The notes beneath the pieces were generated by a model that was given only the letters and a program-made list of their open reading frames with translations, was not told the DNA's origin and did not search any database. A DNA stretch of 64,000 nt from Defluviicoccus sp. (GTDB lineage: Bacteria; Pseudomonadota; Alphaproteobacteria; Rhodospirillales; Defluviicoccaceae): assembly GCA_029624735.1 (NCBI GenBank), contig JARSSM010000020.1:238555-302554 (forward strand). Direction: 5' to 3'. Position 1 is the stretch's first letter, and each line of letters opens with the position of its first letter. Position numbers and translations under genes: made by a program. Below are positions 36,425 through 45,279 of the stretch, piece after piece.

Positions 36425-37735
36425 TCAGAACTGGAACGGCTGGCTGATCATCATCTGGATGCCGTAACTCGAGTCGGAGACGGCGGCATCGGCGCGGATC
36501 ACGAAGCCCTTGGCAGACAGCCGGATGCCAAGGCCGGCGTCCCATTTCATGCTGGAATGGAGGTTGGTGACGTCATAGGTCGGCGCGACCCGGCCCATCT
36601 CGACAAACGGCACCACCTGCAGCCACTGGACGCCGACGATCCGTTGAAACCAAGGCCAGGCCTCGAACGGGTTCCAATCGGGGATGAACCGTAGTTCGGC
36701 GCAGTAGTAGAGGGCAGCGGCGTCGCTGAACCGCTGTGAGGGAAAGCCGCGCATCCGCCACAGGCCGCCGAGATTGGCGCCGGTATAGGATGGCGGCCGA
36801 TGGACGATCTTGCCGGACGGCTGCTCCCGCCAAGTGGGCGAATAGGCGGTCCAGGCGTCAAATGCGAGCACACGTTGGCGCCAGCCGTCGGTGGCGCCGA
36901 AGTCGAAATACTGGTCGATCTCGCCTTCCATCGCCGTCCAAGACGCATTGCTGTCGAGCAGGCCGAAGTCGCGCGACCACTGCATGCGCACGCCTTGCCC
37001 TTGCGATGGGTTCGGCGGGAAATCCCGGTTATCCCAGAAGAGTGCGAGGTCGATGCCGTTGGTCCGGAATTCGTTCTCGTCGATGTCGTCGGTGTCGATC
37101 TGCTGATTGCGATAGAAGGGCCGTAGGGAAGCGAAAGTGCGGCCGCTCTCGATCGGGTTGAGCGACGATGCGCCCGTTGCCCCGCCAACGAGAAGGCCCC
37201 GATCCAGCTCATAGTCGGGAATAATCTGCTCGGCACCGTGGCCAAGCGGCAGCAGGTATTTGAAGCGGCTGCGCGCAAAGTAATCAAGGCCGCTGCCACT
37301 GATATAGTTGTCCTCACTCGATTGGTTGCTGCCCGCTTGCTGGCCGGGAAAGTGCGGGTTGCCGTCGATGAAGCTCTGCGTGTCCTGGAAATAGCCGAAG
37401 GAAAAGACCGGGTCGATGAACAGGCGGTCCAGCACCGGCAAGCGCAGGTCTTGTCCGGCCAGAAACACCATCCCCGCGCCATACGTGCCGCCGAAGGCGG
37501 TCGCGATCACCCGCGACTGTGGTTCCGGAAATGCGTTGAGGCCGTAAACGGCGCCGACCGCCGCGCCGAAGTTCTCATTGAAGAAGGGAAAGGGCAGCAG
37601 CAGTACCTGCGGTTGTGCCGCCTCGTCACCTTCGGCATTGGCGCGGCCGGCCGGCAGCGTCGCCAGCAGAAGGCCGGCGAGGAGAAGGGTGGCCAGCAGG
37701 GCTGCCGGCATCGATGCAGGGGTTGATGTCTTCAC
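36425..37735 (-). CDS. Omp85/BamA-TamA-type outer-membrane beta-barrel without POTRA domains
   Basis: A 436-aa protein. A signal peptide of about 34 residues ends at ANA-EG. The barrel starts at once (LLLPFPFFNENFGAAVGAVYG) with no POTRA repeats. The L6-loop motif of the superfamily is present as WRMRGFPSQRF, and the chain ends in Phe (SQPFQF), as in BamA substrates. It lies between gatB (8 bp) and the AsmA-like gene (62 bp). A TamA-like partner of the AsmA-like protein is one reading; a patatin-type surface barrel is another. Confidence 0.82.
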   Translation of the reverse strand: MKTSTPASMPAALLATLLLAGLLLATLPAGRANAEGDEAAQPQVLLLPFPFFNENFGAAVGAVYGLNAFPEPQSRVIATAFGGTYGAGMVFLAGQDLRLPVLDRLFIDPVFSFGYFQDTQSFIDGNPHFPGQQAGSNQSSEDNYISGSGLDYFARSRFKYLLPLGHGAEQIIPDYELDRGLLVGGATGASSLNPIESGRTFASLRPFYRNQQIDTDDIDENEFRTNGIDLALFWDNRDFPPNPSQGQGVRMQWSRDFGLLDSNASWTAMEGEIDQYFDFGATDGWRQRVLAFDAWTAYSPTWREQPSGKIVHRPPSYTGANLGGLWRMRGFPSQRFSDAAALYYCAELRFIPDWNPFEAWPWFQRIVGVQWLQVVPFVEMGRVAPTYDVTNLHSSMKWDAGLGIRLSAKGFVIRADAAVSDSSYGIQMMISQPFQF

Positions 37736-37743
37736 GGCTGTCG

Positions 37744-39204
37744 TCAGCGCGGACCCAGCTTCTGGCGCAACAGCTCGTTGACAGCCTTGGGGTTGGCCTT
37801 GCCTTGCGTTGCCTTCATCACCTGGCCTACCAGCCAGACCAGTACCTTGTCGTTGCCGGCACGGAACTGTTCTACCTGGGTGGGATTGGCGGCGATCACC
37901 TTGTCCACCGCGGCCTCGATCGCGCCCTCATCGGTGATCTGCCGCAAGCCGCGCTCGGCGACGATGGCGCGCGGATCGGCGCCGGTCTCGGCCATGATCT
38001 CGAACACATCCTTGGCGATCCGCCCGGAGATGGTGCCATCCGCAATCAGGTCGAGCAGGCTGCCGAGCGCGTCAGGGCCGATCGGCGAGTCGGTGATTGC
38101 CCGGCCTTGCTTGTTGAGGACGGCGAACAGGTTGGTGATCACCCAGTTCGCCGCGGTCTTGCCATCGCGGCCCTTCGCTACCTGTTCGAAGTATTCGGAT
38201 GCCTCCTTCTCGGCGACGAGCACGCTCGCGTCGTAGGCATTGAGGCCATAGGCGGTGATGAACCGCGCCTTGCGCTGGTCAGGCAGCTCGGGCAGCGTTG
38301 CTTTGATCTCGGCGACGAAATCCGGTGTGAGCTTGAGCGGCAACAGGTCGGGGTCGGGGAAGTAGCGGTAGTCGTGCGCGTATTCCTTGGCCCGCATCGA
38401 GCGGGTCTCGCCGCGGGCGGAATCGTAAAGCCGCGTCTCCTGCACCACCGTGCCGCCGGCGTCGTAAACGCCCACCTGACGCTCGGCCTCGCGTTCGATC
38501 GCCTGCATGACGAAGCGGACGGAGTTGACGTTCTTCACTTCCGCCCGCGTGCGCAGGGCGTTCTCGCCGACCGGCCGCACCGAGACGTTGATGTCGCAGC
38601 GCATCGAGCCCTGCTCCATGTTGCCGTCGCAGGTGCCGAGGTAGCGCATAATCGCGCGCAGCTTGCGCAGGTAGGCGCCGGCCTCCTCGGGGCCACGGAT
38701 GTCAGGCTTGGAGACGATCTCCATCAGCGCGACGCCCGAGCGGTTGAGATCGATCAGCGTATGGCGCGGGTGCTGATCGTGCAGCGACTTGCCGGCGTCC
38801 TGCTCGACGTGCAGGCGCTCGATGCCGATCTCCTTGGTCGAGCCGTCGGCGAGATCGATCGTCACCTGGCCTTCGCCGACCAGCGGCCGCTGGTACTGGG
38901 AAATCTGGTAGCCCTGCGGCAGGTCGGCATAGAAGTAGTTCTTGCGCTCGAAAACGCTCTCGAAGTTGATCTGGGCGTTGAGGCCGAGGCCGGTCCGCAC
39001 CGCCTGCTCGATGCACAGGCCGTTCAGGACCGGCAGCATGCCGGGAAAGCCGGCATCGATGTAGGAGACTTGGGTGTTCGGCTCGGCGCCGAAATCGGTT
39101 GCAGCGCCGGAGAACAGCTTCGCCTTCGAGATCACCTGCGCGTGCACTTCGAGGCCGATCACGACCTCCCAGTCGCCCGTTTCGCCGCGCACCATGTAGG
39201 CCAT
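37744..39204 (-). CDS. gatB: Aspartyl/glutamyl-tRNA amidotransferase subunit B
   Basis: A 486-aa subunit of the GatCAB complex, which converts Glu-tRNA(Gln) and Asp-tRNA(Asn) to Gln- and Asn-tRNA. The cradle domain shows [27 protein letters not shown]-like sequence (here [12 protein letters not shown]), [13 protein letters not shown] and the Mg/Zn region. The YqeY-type tail ends [12 protein letters not shown]. gatC and gatA are not adjacent, which is unusual, since the three often lie together. ATG 39195 is an alternative start. Confidence 0.97.
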   Translation of the reverse strand: MAYMVRGETGDWEVVIGLEVHAQVISKAKLFSGAATDFGAEPNTQVSYIDAGFPGMLPVLNGLCIEQAVRTGLGLNAQINFESVFERKNYFYADLPQGYQISQYQRPLVGEGQVTIDLADGSTKEIGIERLHVEQDAGKSLHDQHPRHTLIDLNRSGVALMEIVSKPDIRGPEEAGAYLRKLRAIMRYLGTCDGNMEQGSMRCDINVSVRPVGENALRTRAEVKNVNSVRFVMQAIEREAERQVGVYDAGGTVVQETRLYDSARGETRSMRAKEYAHDYRYFPDPDLLPLKLTPDFVAEIKATLPELPDQRKARFITAYGLNAYDASVLVAEKEASEYFEQVAKGRDGKTAANWVITNLFAVLNKQGRAITDSPIGPDALGSLLDLIADGTISGRIAKDVFEIMAETGADPRAIVAERGLRQITDEGAIEAAVDKVIAANPTQVEQFRAGNDKVLVWLVGQVMKATQGKANPKAVNELLRQKLGPR

Positions 39205-39318
39205 GCTTGCAACCCTCGGCCAGCCAATCCCGGTCGCATGGCATACCGGGCGCAGGCGACGCGGGCAAGCGCCTTGGCCGCCTGTGCCGCGTCAAGAAGG
39301 TGCCGGGTACGAAACGGC

Positions 39319-39825
39319 TTATGCCGGCAGGTCAGCGCTGTTCGTGAACGCGAGGTGGCGTGTGGCCACAAAGTTGAACGCCATGGCGACGATCGAGCCC
39401 AAGGCCAGCGCCAACACCGGGAACGCCTGCATGGTCGGGCTAAGGGCAAGGCCGAGCGCATAGACGGTACCGTTGATGCCCGCGCCCACGGCCTGGACAA
39501 GGAAATAGACCGTGTACTCGCGCCGTCTGTTGCTGCCGGCCCGCTGCGCGAAGGTCCAGGTGCGGTTCAGATACCAGGTTACGCTGACGGCGATCAGGAA
39601 AGAGGCGCCCCGCGCGGGATAGTGCCCCCACCCCAGCGCGTGAAACAGCAGCATCAGGCCGCCCGCATCGACGGCGAAGCCGATGCTGCCGACGCAGGCA
39701 AAGGCGAGTGCCTCGCGCGACGCCGGCCGCCGGTCGAACCAGCGCGCAAGCGGGGCCGATAGCTGCCGTGCAGCGGCCTGCCGGCGCACCAACTCAAGCG
39801 ACGGCGCTGATCGTCTCACGCTCAA
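39319..39825 (-). CDS. GtrA-family membrane protein
   Basis: A 168-aa protein with four hydrophobic segments. The family pattern is FACVGSIGFAVDAGGLMLLF, then TWYLNRTWTF and FNFVATRHLAF. GtrA-like proteins are thought to flip polyprenyl-phosphate-linked sugars. Its start overlaps the end of the GT2 gene by 32 bp; a later start is possible. It is the third gene of a glycosyltransferase set. Confidence 0.88.
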   Translation of the reverse strand: MSVRRSAPSLELVRRQAAARQLSAPLARWFDRRPASREALAFACVGSIGFAVDAGGLMLLFHALGWGHYPARGASFLIAVSVTWYLNRTWTFAQRAGSNRRREYTVYFLVQAVGAGINGTVYALGLALSPTMQAFPVLALALGSIVAMAFNFVATRHLAFTNSADLPA

Positions 39826-40783
39826 GGTTACTCTTGCGCTCTGCCTTGCACGTGAGGCCGACCGGTGACGCCATGACGTAATGCAGCCGCTTAAGCTCGC
39901 GCCGGGCGACGGTCACTGTCCCAAGGATCAGGCCGCACGCCAGCATGAGAAACGCCAACAGCATCAAGCCGGTGGCGAGCACTGCCGTCGGCAGGCGCGA
40001 GACCATGCCGGTTGCAAAGTATTCGGTTATGACGGTCGAGCCAAGGAAGAGGGCGACGGTTGCAACCATCGTGAACAGGACGAAAAAGAACTCAAGCGGG
40101 CGCTCTTCCTTGATCATCCGGATGATGGTGCGCATGATCCGCATGCCGTCGCGTACCGTGCGCAGCTTGCTGGCCGAGCCCTCCGGCCGCTCGCGGTATT
40201 CGGTGTCGACTTCTGCGATCGGCATGCGCAGCTCCAGGGCATGCACCACGAGTTCGGTTTCGATCTCGAAGCCGGACGCCAGCGCCGGAAACGACTTGAC
40301 GAACCGGCGCGAGAATACCTTGTAGCCGGACAGCATGTCGGCCAAGCGGCTGCCGAAGATCCGCGAGACAAGCGCGGTCAGGAACCAGTTGCCGAAGCGG
40401 TGCCCCGGCCGGTAGGCGCCAGCCACGGTCGTCACCCGCCGGCCATTGATCATGTCCAGCTCTTGCCGCTGGAGCTGTTCGATCAGCATCGGCGCGTCTG
40501 CGGCCTCGTAGGTATCGTCACCGTCGACGAGAACGTAGATGTCGGCCTCGACGTCGGCGAACATGCGGCGGACGACGTTGCCCTTGCCCTGCAGCGTCTC
40601 CAACCGCACCAGAGCACCCGCAGCGCGGGCGCGATCGGCGCTGCCGTCGGTCGAGTTGTTGTCGTAGACGTGGATCGCTGCCGAGGGAAGCGCGGCGCGA
40701 AAGTCGGCCACCACCTTGGCAATCGTCTGTGCCTCGTTGTAGCAAGGAATGAGGACGGCGACTTCGGTGATACTAGTTTTCAT
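39794..40783 (-). CDS. GT2-family polyprenyl-phosphate glycosyltransferase
   Basis: A 329-aa enzyme. The GT-A domain has VLIPCYNEAQTI, the DxD-type VDGDDTYEA and LSGYKVFSRRFVK; two membrane helices follow from about residue 235. It probably loads a sugar onto polyprenyl phosphate on the cytoplasmic side, to be flipped by the GtrA-like protein and used by the GT39-like enzyme. The start overlaps the end of the GT39-like gene by 11 bp, so the three are translationally coupled. Confidence 0.92.
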   Translation of the reverse strand: MKTSITEVAVLIPCYNEAQTIAKVVADFRAALPSAAIHVYDNNSTDGSADRARAAGALVRLETLQGKGNVVRRMFADVEADIYVLVDGDDTYEAADAPMLIEQLQRQELDMINGRRVTTVAGAYRPGHRFGNWFLTALVSRIFGSRLADMLSGYKVFSRRFVKSFPALASGFEIETELVVHALELRMPIAEVDTEYRERPEGSASKLRTVRDGMRIMRTIIRMIKEERPLEFFFVLFTMVATVALFLGSTVITEYFATGMVSRLPTAVLATGLMLLAFLMLACGLILGTVTVARRELKRLHYVMASPVGLTCKAERKSNLERETISAVA

Positions 40784-42482
40784 CGTTGCGCAGAATTAGG
40801 CTCGGGTGGGAAGGGGCATAACTATAATCCGGCTTCGCGAACATGGCAGGCTTCCGGAATGCTTGCTCCGGATCGAATTCGTATAGTGTAACACTCCAAT
40901 TGCGTTTCAGATCGCCCATACTGTGCTGTTGGGCGGCATACGACTTCAATATTAGCTCCATGGATTGGAGATATACTTGATTATTGTCTTTCATCATATG
41001 CGTGCAGTACAGCAACCAGACGCGGCGGTGCTGGCGCATCCGCTCGATATCGTAATAGAAATAGGCAAGAGCATCCGGCGCGTGGTGGCCAGCCAGCACT
41101 TTCGCATCGGCAAGACCGTAGCGTTCGCGCTGCAGGCGGAAATCGGGCAGGCATTCGCTGTAAACGTAGATCGCGTCGCCGGGGCGGTAATTCGCGGCGA
41201 GCGCCTGCATCGCGCTGTGGCTATCGGCGGTCTCGAACGGCTTACCGTCGGCGCGTGCATACTCCATTGCCGTGACGCCAAGCGGCAGCGCCAGCAGCAG
41301 GATCGGCACCGCAGCCGCGACCGGCCGCGGCAGGTCCGGCATTCTGAACAGCTGGCCGACGCCGACCGCGATGCAGACCAGGATCTGTGGCGCCGCAAAC
41401 ATGAGGAACCGGCTGCCGAACGGATAGGCCTTGAGCGCCGAGGCTGAGAGGGCGAGGACAAGCGGCAGCAACAGCGCGACCGCCTGCAACGGCTGCCGGC
41501 GGGCGAGCGAACAGGCGCCCAAGAGGAAGACGAGGCATGCGAGCGCTGAGCCTGCGACCTGGCCCGGCTGGTAGATGCGGCCGTAATAGAGCGCGCTCTC
41601 CGCGGGTGCCAGTAACGCCTTGTAGTACCAGAACACGTCCTTGACGTTGAGCGGTGGCACCGGGGCAAACAAGTGTTGCCAGTAGCCGCGCATGGCCGCG
41701 ACCGCCTCCGGTTGCCTCCCGTAGACAAGTAAATAGAGTGCGGCGAACACGGCCAGCCAGAGCAGCGCAATTCCCGCAATCACGATCGCGTCGCGGTGGC
41801 GCCGCTCGTTCAAGCTGTGCAGGAAGAGCGCGCTGCCGACGCCGCCCAAGACAAACGCCGCCGGGTTCGAGAACAAGGTTGCGATCACGCCGGTGAACGC
41901 CAGCGCGAGGGCGTCGCGCCAGCGCCACTGCTTTCCTTCAAGCGCTTGGAAGGCGAACAGCATGAGGACGGCTGAGAACAGGAGATCCGTCATGTACTGC
42001 TTCACCTCGCCCGCGTATAGGAGGTAGGTGGGCAGCAGCGCGAGCGCGGTGATGGCAAACAAGGCGTCGGTCCGGCGCAGGAAGCGTATGCAGAACCAGG
42101 CAAAGACGATCAGCGCCACAACGCCGGAAGCGAGCGGCAAGAGCCTCAAGGCAAGCTCGAAGTCGGGTATCAGGCCGGACAGGACCTTCTGTGCCCACAG
42201 CCAAGCGAGCGGTGCCGATTGGTCGTCTTCCAACGGCAAGAGCAAGCCCGCGAACGAGCGGGTAAGGATGTTGCCCACCAGCGCGCTCTCGTCACTCCAC
42301 AGGCTGCGATCGGCAAGGACGCCCCAGACGCGCATGCCGATGCCGAGCGTGACGACGAAGGCGATGGTGGCCACATGCAGGTGCTTGCGGACGAACAGGC
42401 AGCCCCAGCGGTGCGCCCGCGCCAAGTCGGCGCCCGCGCAGGCGTCAACAGGGCGCGAAGCGCCGCCGAAAGCCACGCTCAT
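40773..42482 (-). CDS. GT39/ArnT-like integral membrane glycosyltransferase
   Basis: A 569-aa protein with about eleven membrane helices. The acidic motif after the first helix, LWSDESALV, is the position of the catalytic Asp-Glu in polyprenol-phosphate-sugar-dependent GT-C enzymes. A soluble C-terminal domain of about 150 residues follows. It would transfer a sugar from polyprenyl phosphate to a periplasmic acceptor (lipid or protein). It is the first gene of the GT-C, GT2, GtrA set; the acceptor is unknown. Confidence 0.82.
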   Translation of the reverse strand: MSVAFGGASRPVDACAGADLARAHRWGCLFVRKHLHVATIAFVVTLGIGMRVWGVLADRSLWSDESALVGNILTRSFAGLLLPLEDDQSAPLAWLWAQKVLSGLIPDFELALRLLPLASGVVALIVFAWFCIRFLRRTDALFAITALALLPTYLLYAGEVKQYMTDLLFSAVLMLFAFQALEGKQWRWRDALALAFTGVIATLFSNPAAFVLGGVGSALFLHSLNERRHRDAIVIAGIALLWLAVFAALYLLVYGRQPEAVAAMRGYWQHLFAPVPPLNVKDVFWYYKALLAPAESALYYGRIYQPGQVAGSALACLVFLLGACSLARRQPLQAVALLLPLVLALSASALKAYPFGSRFLMFAAPQILVCIAVGVGQLFRMPDLPRPVAAAVPILLLALPLGVTAMEYARADGKPFETADSHSAMQALAANYRPGDAIYVYSECLPDFRLQRERYGLADAKVLAGHHAPDALAYFYYDIERMRQHRRVWLLYCTHMMKDNNQVYLQSMELILKSYAAQQHSMGDLKRNWSVTLYEFDPEQAFRKPAMFAKPDYSYAPSHPSLILRNDEN

Positions 42483-42562
42483 CGGTTTTCTTCTGCGGGT
42501 GCAATGAATAGGCAGGGCCGGGCTTGACAGCGTGCGATCGCGAACAGCGCGCTGGCGAAAGC

Positions 42563-42682
42563 CTACCGCCGCTCGTCATTATGGTGATGGCACTCAAGAT
42601 CGGCCATGCGATCAGCCAGCACCGGCACCAGTTCCGCAAACAGCCAGATCGATACAATCGCCAGATTGATCGTCGCAAGCAT
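42563..42682 (-). CDS. 39-aa single-pass membrane peptide with strong ribosome site
   Basis: On the minus strand AGGAGGGAACCG stands directly before an ATG. The product begins MLATINLAIVSIWLFAELVP, a clear membrane helix, and ends with the His/Asp-rich tail ECHHHNDERR before TAG. No family is recognised. The ribosome site and membrane character make it more likely real than chance. It lies 80 bp upstream of the GT39-like gene on the same strand. Confidence 0.55.
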   Translation of the reverse strand: MLATINLAIVSIWLFAELVPVLADRMADLECHHHNDERR

Positions 42683-42956
42683 CGGTTCCCTCCTGGTCCG
42701 GCACGAAAGGCGCGGCGCGGGTTGCGGCGCCCCTATGGTTCGCGGTCGGCTGCGTTCACCAAGATGAGCGGCAATATGCGCGCAAAGGCGTTAGCGTTTC
42801 GTTGATGCCCCCCGGTGGGCGGGAGCGGCTGCTTCGCGGGCCGTGGCCGGCGCGATTGGTGTCGATCGGCAATCGCCGAATAGGTCATGCAACTGGCATC
42901 AATTTTCGTTAATCTGTCATGGTATGTTCAGGGAGGTCTGGGGCTGAGGCACGAGT

Positions 42957-43550
42957 ATGGAGACGACAAGAGAAAATTACATCCGTGAGCTCGCCCGTCC
43001 ATTCTGGGAGTCCGCTGTGCAACCCTATGGTATGGCAGTGGATTTCTGGTTGATGGCGGAGCAGATGGTGCGCGAGATGATCGAGACAACGGCGCGCCTG
43101 ACGACCGCAGTCGGCGCCACGCCGCCGGTGTTCGCACCGCGCTGGCTGCCGGAAGCCGTGCCGGTGGCACGGATCCAGGAGCTGGCGGAGTGCATGTGGG
43201 ATGCGGCCGGCCGCCAGTTGGGCCTGGCGCAGGACTATTGGCTGGCGGCAGAGCGGCACGTTTTGTCGCAGCTACGCGCGCTGGCGGCGCTCGATGAGGC
43301 GCCCGATGCGCCGGCCTGGGTAAAGGAACTCGCGGGCCTGCCGCCGCATGCCTACCTCGATCGCATCCGGGTGATGGCGTACGAGAGCTGGCAGGGAAAT
43401 GCGAACCCCTTCGGTAACGCGCTCGACCACTGGCTTGAGGCCGAACAGACAGTACTGGGCGCAATGGCGGCCCTCGCCCGCGGCTTCGAGGCCGGTCAGG
43501 CCGAAGTCCGGGCGGCGACGACGAAGGCGCGGGCTTCCGTTTTGAGCTGA
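42957..43550 (+). CDS. Protein with three DUF2934-like repeats
   Basis: A 197-aa protein built of three similar units. Each has the pattern I-R/Q-x-hydrophobic-A-x-x-x-W, about 15 residues, then D-x-W-L-x-A-E: IRELARPFWES with DFWLMAEQMV (residues 9-39), IQELAECMWDA with DYWLAAERHV (about 73-103), and IRVMAYESWQG with DHWLEAEQTV (about 136-166). DUF2934 proteins normally carry one such unit in a short soluble protein of unknown function. There is no signal peptide. The 42683-42956 gap upstream holds only promoter-like A/T-richer sequence near 42895-42930. Confidence 0.75.
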   Translation: METTRENYIRELARPFWESAVQPYGMAVDFWLMAEQMVREMIETTARLTTAVGATPPVFAPRWLPEAVPVARIQELAECMWDAAGRQLGLAQDYWLAAERHVLSQLRALAALDEAPDAPAWVKELAGLPPHAYLDRIRVMAYESWQGNANPFGNALDHWLEAEQTVLGAMAALARGFEAGQAEVRAATTKARASVLS

Positions 43551-43643
43551 GGCGGCATGAGACCGAGACCAGCGCGGCGAGGCGACAGCCCTCTGCCGCG
43601 GCGCTTGGGCTTGTGTATTACCTTCTGCTCTAGCGAACCGCGA

Positions 43644-45194
43644 TTAGGCTGCGATGGGGCTTTGTTCAGGCCGCTGGTGCGGAACCGCGACCGGGGACGA
43701 CAGGCCCAACCAGCGTCCGACCGGGCCGAGAACCCGCCAGCGGGCCGCACGCGCCACCCTGGCATAGTGGCGAGCCTCGTCCTTGCGTCCGAGTGCGGCG
43801 AGGATCCGGGCCATCTGACGCAGATGCTTGACGGAGCGCGGCATCCGCTTCAACGCTTCCCGACAGATCCTTTCGGCGCCTTTGGCGTCCTTGGCCGCGA
43901 GAAGGCGGCGCGCCTGCTCGTAGCGTGAGAGACCTTCGAGGTTGCATTTGGGCTGATCGGCCCGTGGCGTTTTAGCGGCGGGCTTATTGGCAGAGGCAAT
44001 TCTCGCGGTCACTTTGTCCGCAACGCTGGTCGATGTCTGGTCCGGCTCGGCAGTGACCTTCGTCAGCTGCGGCAAATCCTTCAGCCGATAGCGATTGAGG
44101 GGGGTGAACCGGCCAACCATGAACTGTCCGCAACTGTCGAGATAGAACGACCGCGGAAATGGCAGGCTTTCCCGGGTGGCGGCCTGCTGCGTGACCATCT
44201 GTTCAATCGTATCGAGGCTGTCGACGAAGGTCGGTGCATTCATCTGCTCCCTCAGCCACGCGGGTTCGGCGGTAGGGATACGATCTTCAATAAGATCATC
44301 GAAGCTCGCGAGAATGTTGGCGCCGAGGAAGTATGAATTGCCGATATTCTCCTTGACGCCGAAGTCAGTGATGGCGACCGCGCGACGGCCGCGAACGAGG
44401 GCTTCAAGGGCTGCGGTCGAGCTGATCGTGACCAAGAGGTCGGCCTCGTTCAGCAACACGTCCATATCCTGGTAGGTGAACAGCAGGTTGTCGGGCGAGC
44501 CGTATTGGGCTGCTTCCTTGGGAAATATCTCTTCATACGGGTACTTCTGCGGATGTCCGCTTTTCTCGCCGATCCTGTGTTTCGGCTTGATCAGGACGGT
44601 GCGCCGCGGGTGCCTCTGGGCGTATTCGCACAGCCGGCGCGCCACGTACGCGCGTTCCTCTTTCGACTTAGGAATGTCGGTCTGGACGGCAAACAGCACG
44701 GTCGAGACGCGTCCCTGGGGGCCCGGCTCCGCGGGCAGCGGCCCCTGCATCAAGATCGGATTCTGACAGGCAAGGATGCGCGTGGCGCCGCCGCCAACCG
44801 ATCGGAAAGCCGCCTCGACCAAATGGCGCTCGCGCATATTGTTCACATACACGATATCGGCACCGTGGCGATAAAGGTAGGTGCCGATGCGAACGTGGTC
44901 GAGGACAATCCCGGCCGGTATCGTGGCCAGAAGAGGGCGCCGTCCTCGTGCGCGCCGGGCACAGACATCGCGAAACAACCAAAGAAACTCGATCGCTTGC
45001 GGACCACCAATGGTGAGAAACAGGACCGACGAGTCGAGCAAGCCAGGCGTCTTGAAAAAGGAATTCATGTCTTTACTGGTATCAATATGCCTGGTCGTTG
45101 GTTCCCAGTTCCGGGTCTTTATCTGTGCGGCAAGTGAATTTGCCAGTTTCTCCTGGGAGCCGTATTCGTAAACGATGCAAGCCGTGTTGGTCAT
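43644..45194 (-). CDS. DUF6716-type putative glycosyltransferase with C-terminal helical repeats
   Basis: A 516-aa protein paralogous to the gene at 48153. Shared segments are RTVLIKPKHRIGE, LLVTISSTAALEALVRGR, ITDFGVKENIGNSYF and SFDDL. The layout is that of a GT-B enzyme, with a nucleotide-sugar-binding C-terminal half. Residues about 425-490 add TPR-like helices (ARRLLAAKDAKGAERICREAL). Beside NeuB- and NeuA-type genes, transfer of a CMP-activated nonulosonic acid is the likely role, by inference. The N-terminal coding region is less GC-rich than its surroundings. Confidence 0.72.
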   Translation of the reverse strand: MTNTACIVYEYGSQEKLANSLAAQIKTRNWEPTTRHIDTSKDMNSFFKTPGLLDSSVLFLTIGGPQAIEFLWLFRDVCARRARGRRPLLATIPAGIVLDHVRIGTYLYRHGADIVYVNNMRERHLVEAAFRSVGGGATRILACQNPILMQGPLPAEPGPQGRVSTVLFAVQTDIPKSKEERAYVARRLCEYAQRHPRRTVLIKPKHRIGEKSGHPQKYPYEEIFPKEAAQYGSPDNLLFTYQDMDVLLNEADLLVTISSTAALEALVRGRRAVAITDFGVKENIGNSYFLGANILASFDDLIEDRIPTAEPAWLREQMNAPTFVDSLDTIEQMVTQQAATRESLPFPRSFYLDSCGQFMVGRFTPLNRYRLKDLPQLTKVTAEPDQTSTSVADKVTARIASANKPAAKTPRADQPKCNLEGLSRYEQARRLLAAKDAKGAERICREALKRMPRSVKHLRQMARILAALGRKDEARHYARVARAARWRVLGPVGRWLGLSSPVAVPHQRPEQSPIAA

Positions 45195-45279
45195 CTTGAT
45201 CGCCTCGTCAATTCAAATGCCGCACCCGGCGTGCGCCGAATTGTCCGGCCGGCCGCGTGCGGCGTTTGCTGTTCCGCTT

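Noticed and set aside
37615..39762. 715-codon plus-strand frame opposite gatB
   Set aside because: It is antisense to the certain gatB gene and has no ribosome site or family character.
43551..43643. Terminator between the convergent DUF2934-like and DUF6716-type genes
   Set aside because: Only short imperfect pairing was seen in the 93-bp gap.
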